A stretch of DNA of 64,000 bases. It comes from Colias croceus (taxonomy: Eukaryota > Arthropoda > Insecta > Lepidoptera > Pieridae). Made by a program: the position numbers and the translations under genes. Position 1 is the stretch's first letter. Every line of letters starts with the position of its first letter. Positions 23,207-35,200 of the stretch are shown piece after piece. The stretch lies in contig NC_059554.1 of assembly GCF_905220415.1 (NCBI RefSeq), forward strand, positions 1,389,001 through 1,453,000, written 5' to 3'. Below the pieces are notes generated by a model. That model was not told the origin of the DNA, made no database searches, and saw nothing but the letters and a program-made list of their open reading frames with translations.

Positions 23207-23779
23207 TATGAGGTTATCGGATATTGCAACCTATAAATTAGACTTAAATAATATTATAACAAAAAGGTGCTGTAAAATGGAAATTCGATGATTCGAAATT
23301 CACAAAAATCGAGTCGTAACACGAAAACAGTTCGGCAAGATTGTCAAATGCCAAATGCCAATGCCATTGCCGGATGCCCAATTGCCAAAGTGGAGTGACA
23401 ATTGACATACAATGACACTTGCTTGAAGCATTTAAAAATCGAGTTGTAACTCCACAGAACACGAATTACACAAATCTGACGAATATTATGTTGATAGTGG
23501 TAGAGTTTGATGAAATAAATTGAAAATACACCCTACGCTGAAAATATAAATGTTAAACTAGGTAATTATAACAAAAATAAATGATTTTAGAAATCTTATT
23601 AATTTTTTTTCTATAGCAATTTTAGTTGCTGGTAAACGTGAAGATTATTTGCCTATTTGGTAACACTGAGCAATGACAATTCAATATTCATTTTGTGTTT
23701 TGAGTGCAGTTTTGGTTGTTTTCAAGAAATAAGTAATTTATCCAGTAAACATTAAACTTATTTTATAACAAAAATCTAA
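23207..23779. promoter_or_regulatory. Divergent promoter region, SDHD and PSMC3
   Basis: The two start codons face away from each other with 573 bp between them, so both 5' UTRs and promoters must lie here. A notable feature at about 23345-23400 is a run of TGCCAAATGCCAATGCCATT-like near repeats ending in CCCAATTGCC. No TATA box is obvious. Co-regulation of complex II and the proteasome is not implied by this alone. Confidence 0.6.
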
Positions 23780-26700
23780 ATGGCGACTACATTAGAAGAT
23801 AAATCTATTTGGGACGATGGAGAGGAAGCGCTCAGCGAGGAGGTATTACGAATGCCAACAGATGAAATTATCAGCCGGACTCGATTATTGGACAATGAAA
23901 TCAAAATCATGAAGAGCGAAGTTATGAGGATTTCACACGAACTGCAGGCACAAAATGACAAAATTAAAGAGAATACAGAGAAGATAAAAGTGAACAAGAC
24001 TCTGCCATACCTCGTATCAAATGTTATAGAACTTTTGGATGTAGACCCACAAGAGGAGGAAGAGGACGGTGCTGTAGTGGACCTGGATTCACAGAGGAAG
24101 GGTAAATGCGCAGTAATCAAGACTTCAACCCGTCAGACATACTTTCTACCAGTCATAGGTTTGGTAGATGCTGATAAATTGAAGCCAGGAGATTTGGTTG
24201 GTGTGAACAAAGATTCATACCTGATTTTGGAGACATTGCCAGCTGAATATGACGCGAGAGTGAAGGCTATGGAGGTGGATGAGAGACCAACTGAACAATA
24301 TTCAGATATTGGAGGGTTGGACAAACAAATTCAAGTTTGTAATGCCTTTTTTTGTTTTGCTTTGAGCATTGTAGTTATACTAATTTCTCTGTTAAAAATG
24401 TACTAACATTATTTTTTGTAAATTCATTTTATTTTAAATTATAATCAAATTCTTTCTTTCAGGAACTGATTGAAGCGGTAGTACTCCCAATGACACACAA
24501 GGAGAAGTTTGTGAACCTCGGCATCCATCCACCCAAAGGTGTGCTGCTTTACGGACCACCTGGTACCGGCAAGACCCTGCTGGCGAGGGCCTGCGCAGCG
24601 CAGACCAAGTCCACCTTCTTGAAGCTGGCCGGTCCACAGTTGGTGCAGATGTTTATTGGTGAGAATTTTATAACTAATTACAACATGTTATGTGTTATTA
24701 TGAAAAAAGTAGCATTTGTATGACAATAGTAAATAAATTATCACATTCAGAATCAAGGCTAATTTTTTTCTGTGTGATTTATGTTTATATCAGCTACATT
24801 TGTTGTGGAGTGAAATTACAACCTTGACACCTAATAAGGTCACAAATCAAGACATATTTATGTAGGCTGAGTTTCAAGGAAACTAAACAAAATGAGCGCT
24901 CACTTCTCACTGTTATACGCCACACAATATTTTTACGAATATGTGATATCTAATTTGTATACAATATAGATTGAGCTAAACATCTATTATTATCCGCTAA
25001 CAATATTATTTACAATCTCAGGTGACGGTGCAAAACTTGTCCGCGACGCCTTCGCCCTCGCTAAGGAAAAGGCTCCCGCTATCATCTTCATTGACGAGTT
25101 AGATGCCATTGGTACCAAGAGATTTGACTCGGAAAAGGCTGGTGACCGTGAAGTGCAGAGGACCATGTTGGAGTTGCTGAATCAGCTTGATGGGTTCAGT
25201 TCAACTGCTGATATTAAGGTATTATAGATTTTATATAATTATAGATAATGGCTTACTTATTTAACTTGGAAATGAAATAAAATTCATATTTACAGTGTCA
25301 ATTTTAAAAACAAAACATACAATGTTAAACTCATAAAGAGTTTGAACAAATAAATAAAATTATACACAATAACAAAATTTGACTTCTTGCATTATTATAA
25401 TTAATAACTCAGGCCCCGGAATCGCAGACACAATAGAAAATCCATTGTGTCGTGGACCGATCGGTCCGCTCGGGGCTCGAATGCCACTGTGTTTCATTAG
25501 ATCAAAAAAATTTCCCTGTGCTGTTTATTGTATTTATCGATTAAGGGATGTATTTAAAATGTAAGAGTAGAACACCCACGTGTCAATTTCTTGTACTTTA
25601 AAAAAAAAAAATGGCAAACTTTAGGTGAATTTTTCATGAAAAATATTGAAATGTATTCTGAAATCGTAACTGTCTAAGATATTTATTTTAAATAAATATA
25701 GTGTTATAAAGCATCTTTGGGCGCATATTATCCAGTTTTTATTTTTGGAAAACTACCTCCGAATACCGAGAAATATATTTTTTTCAGATTTTCGTTTTCA
25801 TTTTTTTTCTTCCTAAAAACGCAAAAGTGCGGCTTGTCACTAGCATAGAATTATTGCTCGTAATAAGGCCTATCACTCATAAAAAAACCACGCCGCACTA
25901 GTGCGGTTTTTAGAAGAAATCCAATTTCTAAACATAGTGTAAGGGTTGTCAATAAATTTTACCATCATTCTTTTTATTTTGTGTTGTACTATATTTTTTA
26001 CCATATTACAATAAATGAGATATTTAGGCATGAAATCTAATGACCTGCTTGGGAAACCTTTTTTTAATTTTTTAAATTTAAATAAATAAATAAATAATAT
26101 AATAATATATTTATAATTAATATATAAATTTGGGCTTGCGATATGATAAGTATGTAAGTTATATCTCTTTTTATTACTTGTATATCCACACTTAGAAAAA
26201 AAAACTTGTTTGACCTTTTTGCGACAACCCTATGTTGTGTTTTTTGACCTTTTTGAAAATGGCGTATTATTCCCAAAAACCGCAATAGTGCGGCGTGGTT
26301 TTTTTATGAGTGATAGGCCTTATTACGAGAGAAATAAGTCTATATTTATTTAAAATAAATATCTTAGACAGTTACGATTTCAGAATACATTTCAATATTT
26401 TTCATGAAAAATTCACCTAAAGTTTGCCATTTTTTTTTTTAAAAGTATAAGAAATTGACACGTGGGTGTTCTACTCTTACATTTTAAATACATCCCTTGA
26501 TCGATAAATACAATAAACAGCACAGGGAAATTTTTTTGATCTAATGAAACACATTATGGAATTAACGTGGAATGGGTTAAATCTTCCTTACAGAATCTAT
26601 ACATAAAATCTATCACGGCAACAAAATCTATAACGGCAGAAGTATATTAATTTCACTTTATATAATTTTCTCTAACATGTCCATTATAAGGCCAAGAAGT

Positions 26701-27564
26701 TAAGATATTTTTTTTTATTTTCAGGTTATCGCTGCTACAAACAGAGTAGACATTTTGGATCCCGCCCTGCTGCGGTCTGGTCGTCTTGACAGAAAGATTG
26801 AGTTCCCACATCCCAATGAAGAGGCCAGAGCGAGAATCATGCAAATTCACTCACGGTATGTTGCTTTCAAATTAAACTACATGCAAGTATACACCTCTTA
26901 AATATGTTATTAATTGGTAGAAGAATATGAGCTTGCTTTATATTTAATACTTACTCGCAAATTTATTTAAAATGTTACTATATTATGTATTTCGAAAATT
27001 GATGCTTCCCTCTATATTTTACTAGCTGCTCCGCGCGGTTTCACCCCCGTGGCTCCACTCCTGTTTGTCGCAGCGTGATGATACATAGCCTATAACCTTC
27101 CTCGATAAATGGGCTGTCTAACAGCGAAAGAATTTTTCAAATCGGACCAGTAGTTCCCGAGATTAGCGCGTTCAAATAAACAAACTCTTCAGCTTTATAA
27201 TATTAGTATAGATATTATCATATTTGTAATTTTTACATTGCTTTTAATAATAAGACAACTGAAACCATATCTTAATATATTGAAGTATTTATATTAATGG
27301 TTGACGTAAATTGCACAAACTAAAAAAGATTGTAATGTTTTGATCATAAATTTCAGTAAAATGAATGTATCACCCGATGTAAACTTCGAAGAGTTATCTC
27401 GTTCCACGGATGACTTCAACGGAGCCCAGTGCAAGGCAGTGTGCGTAGAAGCCGGTATGATTGCGCTCCGTCGTTCTGCCACTGCAGTCACTCATGAGGA
27501 CTTCATGGACGCCATCCTGGAAGTACAGGCCAAGAAGAAGGCCAATCTCAGCTATTATGCTTAG
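23780..27564 (+). CDS. PSMC3: 26S proteasome regulatory subunit 6A (Rpt5), AAA ATPase
   Basis: Five coding exons: 23780-24334, 24463-24658, 25022-25218, 26725-26855, 27357-27564. They join in phase to 428 codons plus TAG, matching the usual insect length. Order of domains: N-terminal coiled coil (about residues 25-75), OB-like region, then the AAA module with Walker A GPPGTGKT (exon 2), Walker B IIFIDELD (exon 3), AATNRVD sensor and the RSGRLDRK arginine-finger region (exon 4). The C-terminus is NLSYYA, which fits the HbYX-type tail by which Rpt5 docks into the 20S alpha ring and opens its gate. In the family it is one of six ATPases that unfold ubiquitinated substrates in the 19S base. Intron 3 (25219-26724) holds a 1-kb foldback element. 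AATAAA at 27592. Every motif needed for activity is present. Confidence 0.97.
25400..25480 (+). repeat. Short dispersed repeat with internal palindrome, copy 2
   Basis: AATAACTCAGGCCCCGGAATC, GACACAATAGAAAATCCATTG, TCGTGGACCGATCGGTCCGC, as at 20885 and 36413. It runs into the left arm of the foldback element at 25489; the AATGGGTTAAA word that follows copy 1 reappears only after the foldback, at about 26571. This suggests the foldback landed inside this repeat, or is part of it. Confidence 0.7.
25489..26553. mobile_element. Foldback element, about 1065 bp, in PSMC3 intron 3
   Basis: Long inverted arms: TGTGTTTCATTAGATCAAAA at 25489 and its reverse complement ending at 26553. The match continues about 200 bp inward (GTAAGAGTAGAACACCCACG / CGTGGGTGTTCTACTCTTAC). 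A second inverted pair lies further in (about 25851-25915 and 26268-26335, word AATAAGGCCTATCACTCATA, with a GCCGCACTAGTGCGG palindrome). The left arm has about 150 bp with no counterpart on the right. No coding sequence seen. Confidence 0.85.
27021..27213 (+). repeat. Retroelement tail, family A
   Basis: ACTAGCTGCTCCGCGCGG, CACCCCCGTGGCTCC, GTGATGATACATAGCCTATA, AAATCGGACCAGTAGTTCCC and an ATTAGTATAGAT end. In PSMC3 intron 4. Confidence 0.75.
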
Positions 27565-28000
27565 GTTTTATATTAAAACATGTAACAGTTAAATAAATAT
27601 CAATAATACTATATTTTGTTCTTATTGTATCCCTAACCAAGGAAAGATTGGTAAGATAAATCTCGTACCAAACAAAATCATCAACAAAGTTGTTGGTTTC
27701 ACGACTTTGAAATTCGTCACCATTATTCAGACAAGGTTCTGGAATATTATAATTATGGTAAATTCTTAATTCAATCACACATTTCTTGTGAGTACCATAA
27801 AAAAATTATTTCTTATATACCTACCCGCTAATCTATAAGCGCGCTCCATCTCAGCTTACCATCAGACGAGATCGTGGTCAAGCGCTTCCCTATCATATAA
27901 TAAAAAAAAAGTTTAATCAAAATCGGTCCAGTAATTTTTGTGTGAACCAGAACAAAGGCTTTTATAACCTAGGTATATCTTAGGCAATCTTATAGCCTAA
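27565..28000. other. PSMC3 3' UTR and intergenic
   Basis: 3' UTR with AATAAA at 27592-27597. From about 27820 to 27960 there are words of a decayed retroelement tail (AAAATCGGTCCAGTAATTTT). No gene seen. Confidence 0.6.
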
Positions 28001-28162
28001 GGGTGTATTCAGAAAGAAAGCTTGAAACTTATAAGCGCTTATCGGCGCTTGTCAATGCTGGTTTTGACAAGCTTGTCAATGCTGGTTTTGACAAGCTGGT
28101 TTGAGCATTGACAAGCGCCGATAAGCGCTTATAAGTTTCAAGCTTTCTTTCTGAATACGCCC
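28001..28162. mobile_element. Hairpin MITE, about 162 bp
   Basis: Nearly perfect inverted arms of about 59 bp: GGGTGTATTCAGAAAGAAAG at the left and CTTTCTTTCTGAATACGCCC at the right, with the GCGCTTATCGGCGCTTGTCA segment in between also mirrored. The loop has two copies of a CAATGCTGGTTTTGACAAGC word. A possible TAA target duplication on both sides would fit a PIF/Harbinger-type MITE (inferred). Confidence 0.8.
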
Positions 28163-29110
28163 TAAGCTTATAGCATTAATTATTATTAAAGCAACTAGAC
28201 CTATATTATAGATCATCAAGAGTCATCATTTTTACATCATAAAGTTTAAACAAAGCGTAGATCTTACAAATAAAACCTTAACATTACTGCTAGTGAAGTC
28301 TTCAATGCCTTTTTTATTCTCAATGAATTGTTAGGTATTTTATATTTAATTTTTATTATTTTCATATTTTTAAAATATGTAGACTATCCTTTAAAATTTT
28401 CATGCATAAGTAGCCTTAATTATAAAAAAACAGCTGTGAGCTCAAGCTGATTGTCCTGTCAAAAAAATTGCGTTCATTATTTCATCAAAGTTACAGCTGA
28501 TTAAATTTAATTAAAATTTATTTGTGCAAACCTCTTTATTCAATCATCAGGCCATTTTGAATATCAATAACTGAACAAGAAAATATAATTTGTTTCATTA
28601 GTAAATTGTTTAAAAATTATTAAAACTCAATATAGCGTTTGATCGCATCCATAAAATTTCTCGACGCGCGTGTGCTAAATTTGAAAGATGAAATTGTGAT
28701 GGATCTATCAAAATTTTAGTTGATATATTTTTGTAAAAAATAGTGATAATAAACCAAAAAAAATCAGAAATGTAAAATCGTTAGTGTATATTTTATGTTG
28801 GCCCGCTTATCACCGGCCGAGAAAATTTGCCAGTAAACGTAAGTAACCTATGTAAAATTTTATATTTGACAAGATTATTGTTTAAACATCTGATTTACCG
28901 CATAACGATATTGATTTTTGAATGTTCAATAGTATGCGGCGAAATGCTTTTAATATAAAACCGTAGCTAATAAGACTCGCTTGATATAATTAAATCTACT
29001 CAAATAAAGTTTAGTTTTTTCGTTAAAATTATTTGAGATCGTATTTTGTTTATGTTTAATTATATATTTATAGCGGGTATATAGAAAATTTATACTATAT
29101 TTGAATGTAT
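28163..29110 (+). promoter_or_regulatory. Upstream region and likely 5' UTR exon of TTLL5
   Basis: AT-rich sequence between PSMC3 and the first TTLL5 coding exon. A candidate noncoding exon ends at 28838 before a strong donor (AAAC/GTAAGTAACC); an acceptor TCTCAAAAG at 29142-29150 would join it just ahead of the ATG at 29157. The transcription start was not located. Confidence 0.35.
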
Positions 29111-29150
29111 TATGGATATGTATTTATGTATTTTATTTGTCTCTCAAAAG

Positions 29151-29251
29151 TCCACCATGGATCCAGAAGACGAAATCGAGCTACAATATAAGGTACCTGA
29201 TGATTTTCCCAAAATACACACAAAATGCAACAGCAACCGTCCACACACCAG
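29151..29251 (+). CDS. TTLL5: TTLL5 candidate first coding exon a
   Basis: ATG at 29157 in a strong CACCATGG context, preceded by an acceptor-like TCTCAAAAG. It encodes MDPEDEIELQYKVPDDFPKI and 11 more residues, then leaves two bases (AG), exactly what the next exon at 38749 needs. The donor AG/GTTATT is weak, which lowers confidence. If unspliced, the frame runs on to a stop at 29327. Confidence 0.5.
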
Positions 29252-32200
29252 GTTATTTTTAAAGAGAAATAATTTTCGATTTTACTCATCACTTGAATTG
29301 AATTCCAAAGGGTTTGTTATACACTGAGGAATTTTTTATCCAAATTATTAGAAAACTGAAAAAAAACATTGATTCTCTTTCTTCTTATATTGTATAGCTT
29401 TGGGATTCAAACCCATTTATTTTACTTTTCTCACCCTTACCTCCAAGTTACATTATGACTGCAGAAGGCACGCTAATTTTAACTATTATAGATGTCCACT
29501 ACTTTGAATATCAAAATCTTCCACTCTATATCATTGACTTATAAAGCTTATCATCTGCCAATATTTAAAAAAATACAGATTAAAACATCAAGTATTAGAA
29601 TTCAATTATTTACAAATTATCTAGTGAAGCTTAGAATCCAATGTTAAGCCAGTCTTCGCTGCTTCAAACTGAGAAGTAAACTTCTCCAAGACAAGATATT
29701 ATACCTACTAGTGTGTATTGAACTCTGAAATAGTTGTGTAGTTCTGTATCATAAACAAAATTTTTATCTACATACTTCCTTTGCTTCTTGCTGGTTTGAC
29801 CTGTCAAAATAGAATAATAAAGATTCCGATTACATAGTTCGCATAAAAGTATAAATCTTATTAGATTCTGTTTAGCCCTTTATGTGTATTACACTGCTCA
29901 CATGAACAAGCGGAAAAATAAAAAAGGCAAACATTTTTACTGCTCACAAATCTTCAACCTTTTATCACACTTTAATTAGCTTGTTGAATATTTATAGGTT
30001 TGTATTTAACTCCTTCAGACTCGATTTTGTACCTACCACTTGAAACGGATTTATTTTCATTATAGGAACTGCTACTCCCTTTACCTATTTTTTTTTTGTC
30101 ATGACCTCTTTTTCCCAGTAAGTTTGCGCCATGAATTGAACTGACTGGCAAATTCATATTATGATTTATGATCGCAATAACCGGCCATGGTTAATTATGG
30201 CATTAATTGCACCACCAGAGATCAAACTCGCGACTTTAACCAACGTGACGTCATATTACTCATAACACCTTACACCATTCAACATAACTTCAGTCATCAT
30301 CAGGGGGGGGACACTTAGAACAAACTGACATTTATTAAAGAAAGCCACGCGATCTATACTTTGGCGAGTAAAAACTTATTTAAATAAGTTTATATTAAAT
30401 CCCCAAAAGATGGCATCGCACTTTCCGAAGTTTTTGCAAAGTGAATAAAGATATTTAAATAAATGGAAATTATTCTTTAAACATTGTTTTATTTTAATAG
30501 ATCGAATGCATGTCTTACTTTTTTTCAAATTCCAATAAATAATTTTGCGATTTCAATCGCTTCATATGGTATCAAATTAATAAACTTGCAACATCTTCTG
30601 AAAGCTTCTCAGTGTGGTCCTATATGAAATCAATGCAGTAAAATAAGGCAAATGAAAACCTTTCTTTATTCAAAGTTTAAATGAATTAGAACAATAATCT
30701 CAGATTTTTAATTCAGTACCTATCTTATCTAGAACTATAATTATTCAGGAAAATATTTTACATAAAAAAATAGTGCGTCTAACTAAATAAAATACTGAAA
30801 ACGTCTTATTTAATTTACATGAAAAGTGTTAAATATGATTTATTAATTGGTAACATTGACTAACTTTTTTTTTGTAATTTGTATTTGATAATTCTGTCAT
30901 AAAATGGCGGCGACTATACGTGAACGGTGAAGTTTATTTACGTTAAAATTACTTAATTAGTTCATTTTGTTGATAATCGTGTGAAGTTTATAGTTCTCGT
31001 GAAAGTGTGGTGAAAGTGCGTTGAATCGAGCCCTACGTTCAGGCTTTCAAAACGTTTTACTGAAAATTATGTGCACGGACAGTTTTGTTTTAGATAAGTA
31101 CTTAAAAATATGTAATATTACAATATGTGAAAGCTTTTAAAAAATAAAGAACTAATTTCTTTTATTGTCGTTTTCTTCATTATCCTTAGTAAGTACTTCA
31201 ATTTGTTTTAAGAAATTTGACTGAATTATACCTATTTAGCACTTCGAAATATCTCATTTTTAAAGACTCCGTATTTATATTCATATAATGAAACTAATAT
31301 AAATACTAATTATATAAGCTAATTATCTTGTAATTATTACAACTGAAAAGTTTTTTTTTTAAATCACCTAAATCTTTAAAAACCATCCATTTTGTAATCA
31401 TTTAGATCTTTGTCTTATTTCTAAAATGTTGAAAATAAATGATAATAAATCAGTTGTAGGTATTCTCTGAAACAATATCGCTCTCCTATTTCAATAACGA
31501 CGCAAATATAATATGTGAGCATTTATTCCAGGCACATATTATTTTTGCCTGAAATGATTATTCAAATTAAATTGCGTCGTTATTTATAGAAGAGTAGTGA
31601 TAAAAAAAATATACCTACTACCTATGTATATTAACGTATATATGTATGTAGGTATATGGAATTAGTTCTAACCCCAAAATCCAGAGGGCTCATTGTCGCC
31701 AGTCAAAGTCAAATAGGTTGGCCTTCATATGCTTCAAGAGGGCTCTCTATGCCCTATTATACATTATACTCTTTGGTCATCATGTACGTGCGTTAGAGTG
31801 CGGTCGTGCGTGCGTGGATTTATTACGAGCGGAAGGCAATAATAAATTGTTTTGTGTTATGTGAATGTTAGCGATAAATTGTAACAATGGGAAAGGTGTT
31901 TTTGTGAGTATTTTTAATAATTATTATAGACTTGAGGAATTAATTGTAAATTTTTAAAAGAATATTTATTTTTACGTGTATGAGATCGAGATTGTAGGTT
32001 TTTTTATTAAAAAATATATTTGAATTTCGAAAAACCTTCTAGAATTTACGCTAGTAAGTACATAAGAATTAAAATATAATAATATGTAAGTATGAGGATT
32101 AAAAAAAATATTTTACGAGTATTATACTTTTGTAATAAAGTTGAAAGCTTGATTTCCCCCCAAAAAAAAAGTTTAAAAGCTTTTAATAAAAATCAGCTGT

Positions 32201-35200
32201 TATGAAATTAAAAATTTTGTAAATATTTAAAATGTAAAATAAAGATATCCTTATTTTATCTTATATCCTATTAATACGACAACTTGTACCTGTCCAGATA
32301 CATTTTACAAGTACTAAATGCCTATAATCAATCTCTTAGTTTCCTCAAACAAACTTCAATCAGGCTTGCAGTATTATCGGAACTTGCATCCAGTTTTCCA
32401 AACGCGATTTTACACGCATGTTACATTGATAGGCGAAGCGAGCGCGGAAAATTGGTTGCTATTTAAACTCTAATAGACTTTTTTGCAAATTTTTAATTAA
32501 AAAGAAAAAAATAGCAATGACTATAAATTATAAAATATTTCATAATTTATTGAGTGAAATCTTAATTTTAAAAGGCTACTTATAGTTAATTTAAGAAATT
32601 CCTGAAAAACTGTCCGAAAGTCTTTCCATGATTATACCTATTGTATTTGACAACAGATGTACATGTTGCGATTTTTTTTTATCTTTTTAGACTTGCCTAT
32701 GCGTGCAGTTTTACATTCTTAAAACAACGGAGCTCTTCAATTCTCTCTCAATTCTTTTAAAATGTTTGGACATCAATATCTATAATCTACATAGGTTTCA
32801 ACCGATTGATTGACTTATTGATTGAATTAATCGCTACCGCTCTTGTTTCCGCTCCGCTACTCTCTGTTCGTAAATGGGAGAATTAGGGTCGAACCCCTCA
32901 CGCTATCGATACGTCGATAGTCGTATCCAGGGTTACGCTTAGATGCTATTTTTTATTAGCTTCTGTTAGGGTGAATAGGATTTTTTAATTAGTGTAGCAA
33001 AAATGAAATCAATCTAGATTAAAATATAAGGATGCGCTTGCATAAGAAATAGTTGAATTAATTAATCAACTGTTTATGTCAAATCTAATAAAATGTTACG
33101 TTTAAAAATATAAATTTGCAAACACAAATTTGCGCCTACTTGTGCAAAAATATATGACATAGGTGATAGTATAGTGGCATTGGGGCCAATCTCGATGAGG
33201 AATAGCCAGTATAGTGGGCTATTCCTCATCGAGATTGGCCCCAATGCCAAATAATATAATTAAAGTTAAACATGAAATTACTTCGCCAGGCCCCAAAAAA
33301 ATTCAGGTGATTATTTTCGTGAGCAAAATTCGCGTACAAAGTCGCGGGTAGCAACTAGTCACTAGTCTAATAAACATTCAAATATTACACACGAAATTAA
33401 CATTCGCAAGGACCGGAACGGCTCGGACCTTACGGATAATTTTATTCGTATTTTTACCGTAGGTAGGTATAATCTTGATAATTCGAGCATAAATTACTTT
33501 AGAAAGTTTCTTACATAAAAGTTAGCATTTAAACTTTTTTTCTTGGTCTTTTACAACAGCATTTAACGGATTTAAATGATACTTTCACGTTTCAGTTTTA
33601 ATGGTTAAGTTAGCTGTAAACTAGTACGTAAAACTGGAGTGTATCTTTTTTGTTTTAATTTTTCTCTCACAAAGCTCGTAAAATCTAAAAAAAATGTGTG
33701 CGTGTACTAGTGTACACACGTAAGAAGTGAAACTTCTTTATGACCTTATTTTTTCAAAAAATAATTTACTTTATGCAACTTTACAGAAATACGTCGAATC
33801 ACGCGTGGTAGGGATAAGAAAAAGATGGCGCGTAACGGAAAAATGTCACGCGTAACGAAAAAATGTTACACAAAATTTTTTTCGAACCCCGATAATTCAC
33901 TTCACTTCAATAAAAACTAAAATAAGTTTAAATTTAAATAAAAAATTATGTGTTCATTAAATAAATTACAACAAACATATTTATAGTATGTATTTGTTTG
34001 AAAATGAAAAAAAAAAATGAAAAATATTTATTTAGACCCACATTATAAGAAGATTACATAAATGAGACACGACAATCGCCTAAACTAGGTACTAGACCTG
34101 TGCTATAGGCGATCGACGCTTTCCACTCCATAAGACACAGTGCCATTATAACGTGAGTAAAAGAGAGTTTGTGTGTGTGTGTGAGTGAGTGTGTGTGGGT
34201 GAGTGTGTGTATTTGAGTGTGAGTGTGTTTGTGTGTGTAAGTGTAATAGTGTGTACGAGGTTGCGTGCATAATATAGTAATAGATAAGTTTCACATACCT
34301 AATACATTTGATTTTTAAGAAATTTAAATTAATACAAATTATGTTTGGTTAAATCATTCGTCTCATTCATTAGAATCCTGTTAAATGTAAACAGAATAAT
34401 ATCTAAAAATAACAACATGATCTGAAGTTTATTCTGGGAATCGATGGTTATTGGGTATCTCAGCAATAATAATTATTTACTATTTTGTAAATAATTATGA
34501 AACGCTTTCTAAATACAGCTTGCTGTAAGAATACTTATTCTACATTTATTTTGACTGAATCCTATAACAAGAGGGCCGGTATCGATTGTTAAAAAATTAT
34601 TAGAAAGTCTCAATCTACCATAAAATGTAATGATAAAAATGATAAATGATATGAAATAAGTATATTCTGTACTGCACGAAGGGAGAAAACCTTCTGCTTT
34701 AAAATGCGTTTATTTAGATTGCACTGTTGTTAATTAGGGAGGTTCCCAATTCGGAGCGTATTTTTAAACACAAGTCGCAACTGAGGGATGTAAGTTTAAC
34801 ATCTGTGTCTGGCTCCCAAAGAGTTGAACAGATTTTAATGCGGGTTTGTCATGAAGGCATCGACATTTTCGTTTTGAAAATAATCAGCAAGTTTCAAATT
34901 GGTCAAAATTTTACAATGGTATTCGTATGGTACGTATTCCGTGTAATTAAAATAATTAAATATTGATTTTATTAAACACTAGCTGTGTCCCGCGGTCTTA
35001 CCCGCATTCCTCCGCTCCTGTTGGTCTTAGCGTGATGATAAATAGCCTATAGCCTTCCCCGATAAATGAGGTATCTATCACCGAAATTTTTCAAATCGGA
35101 CCAGTAGTTTCTTAGATTAGCGAGTTCAAACAAACAAACTCTTTAACTTTAGCTATACCTACGTCTATAATTGCACAAACAATCTTAATCGATTTAAAAG

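Larger units (their letters stand above)
32400..34020. other. TTLL5 intron 1, repeats and no exon seen
   Basis: AT-rich intron sequence. It contains a perfect hairpin at 33176-33248 and an inverted copy of the GTGAAACTTCTTTATCGGGG family at 33690-33895, both listed separately. Confidence 0.5.

Noticed and set aside
24133..24637. - strand frames opposite PSMC3 exons
   Set aside because: Shadows of the conserved + strand coding exons.
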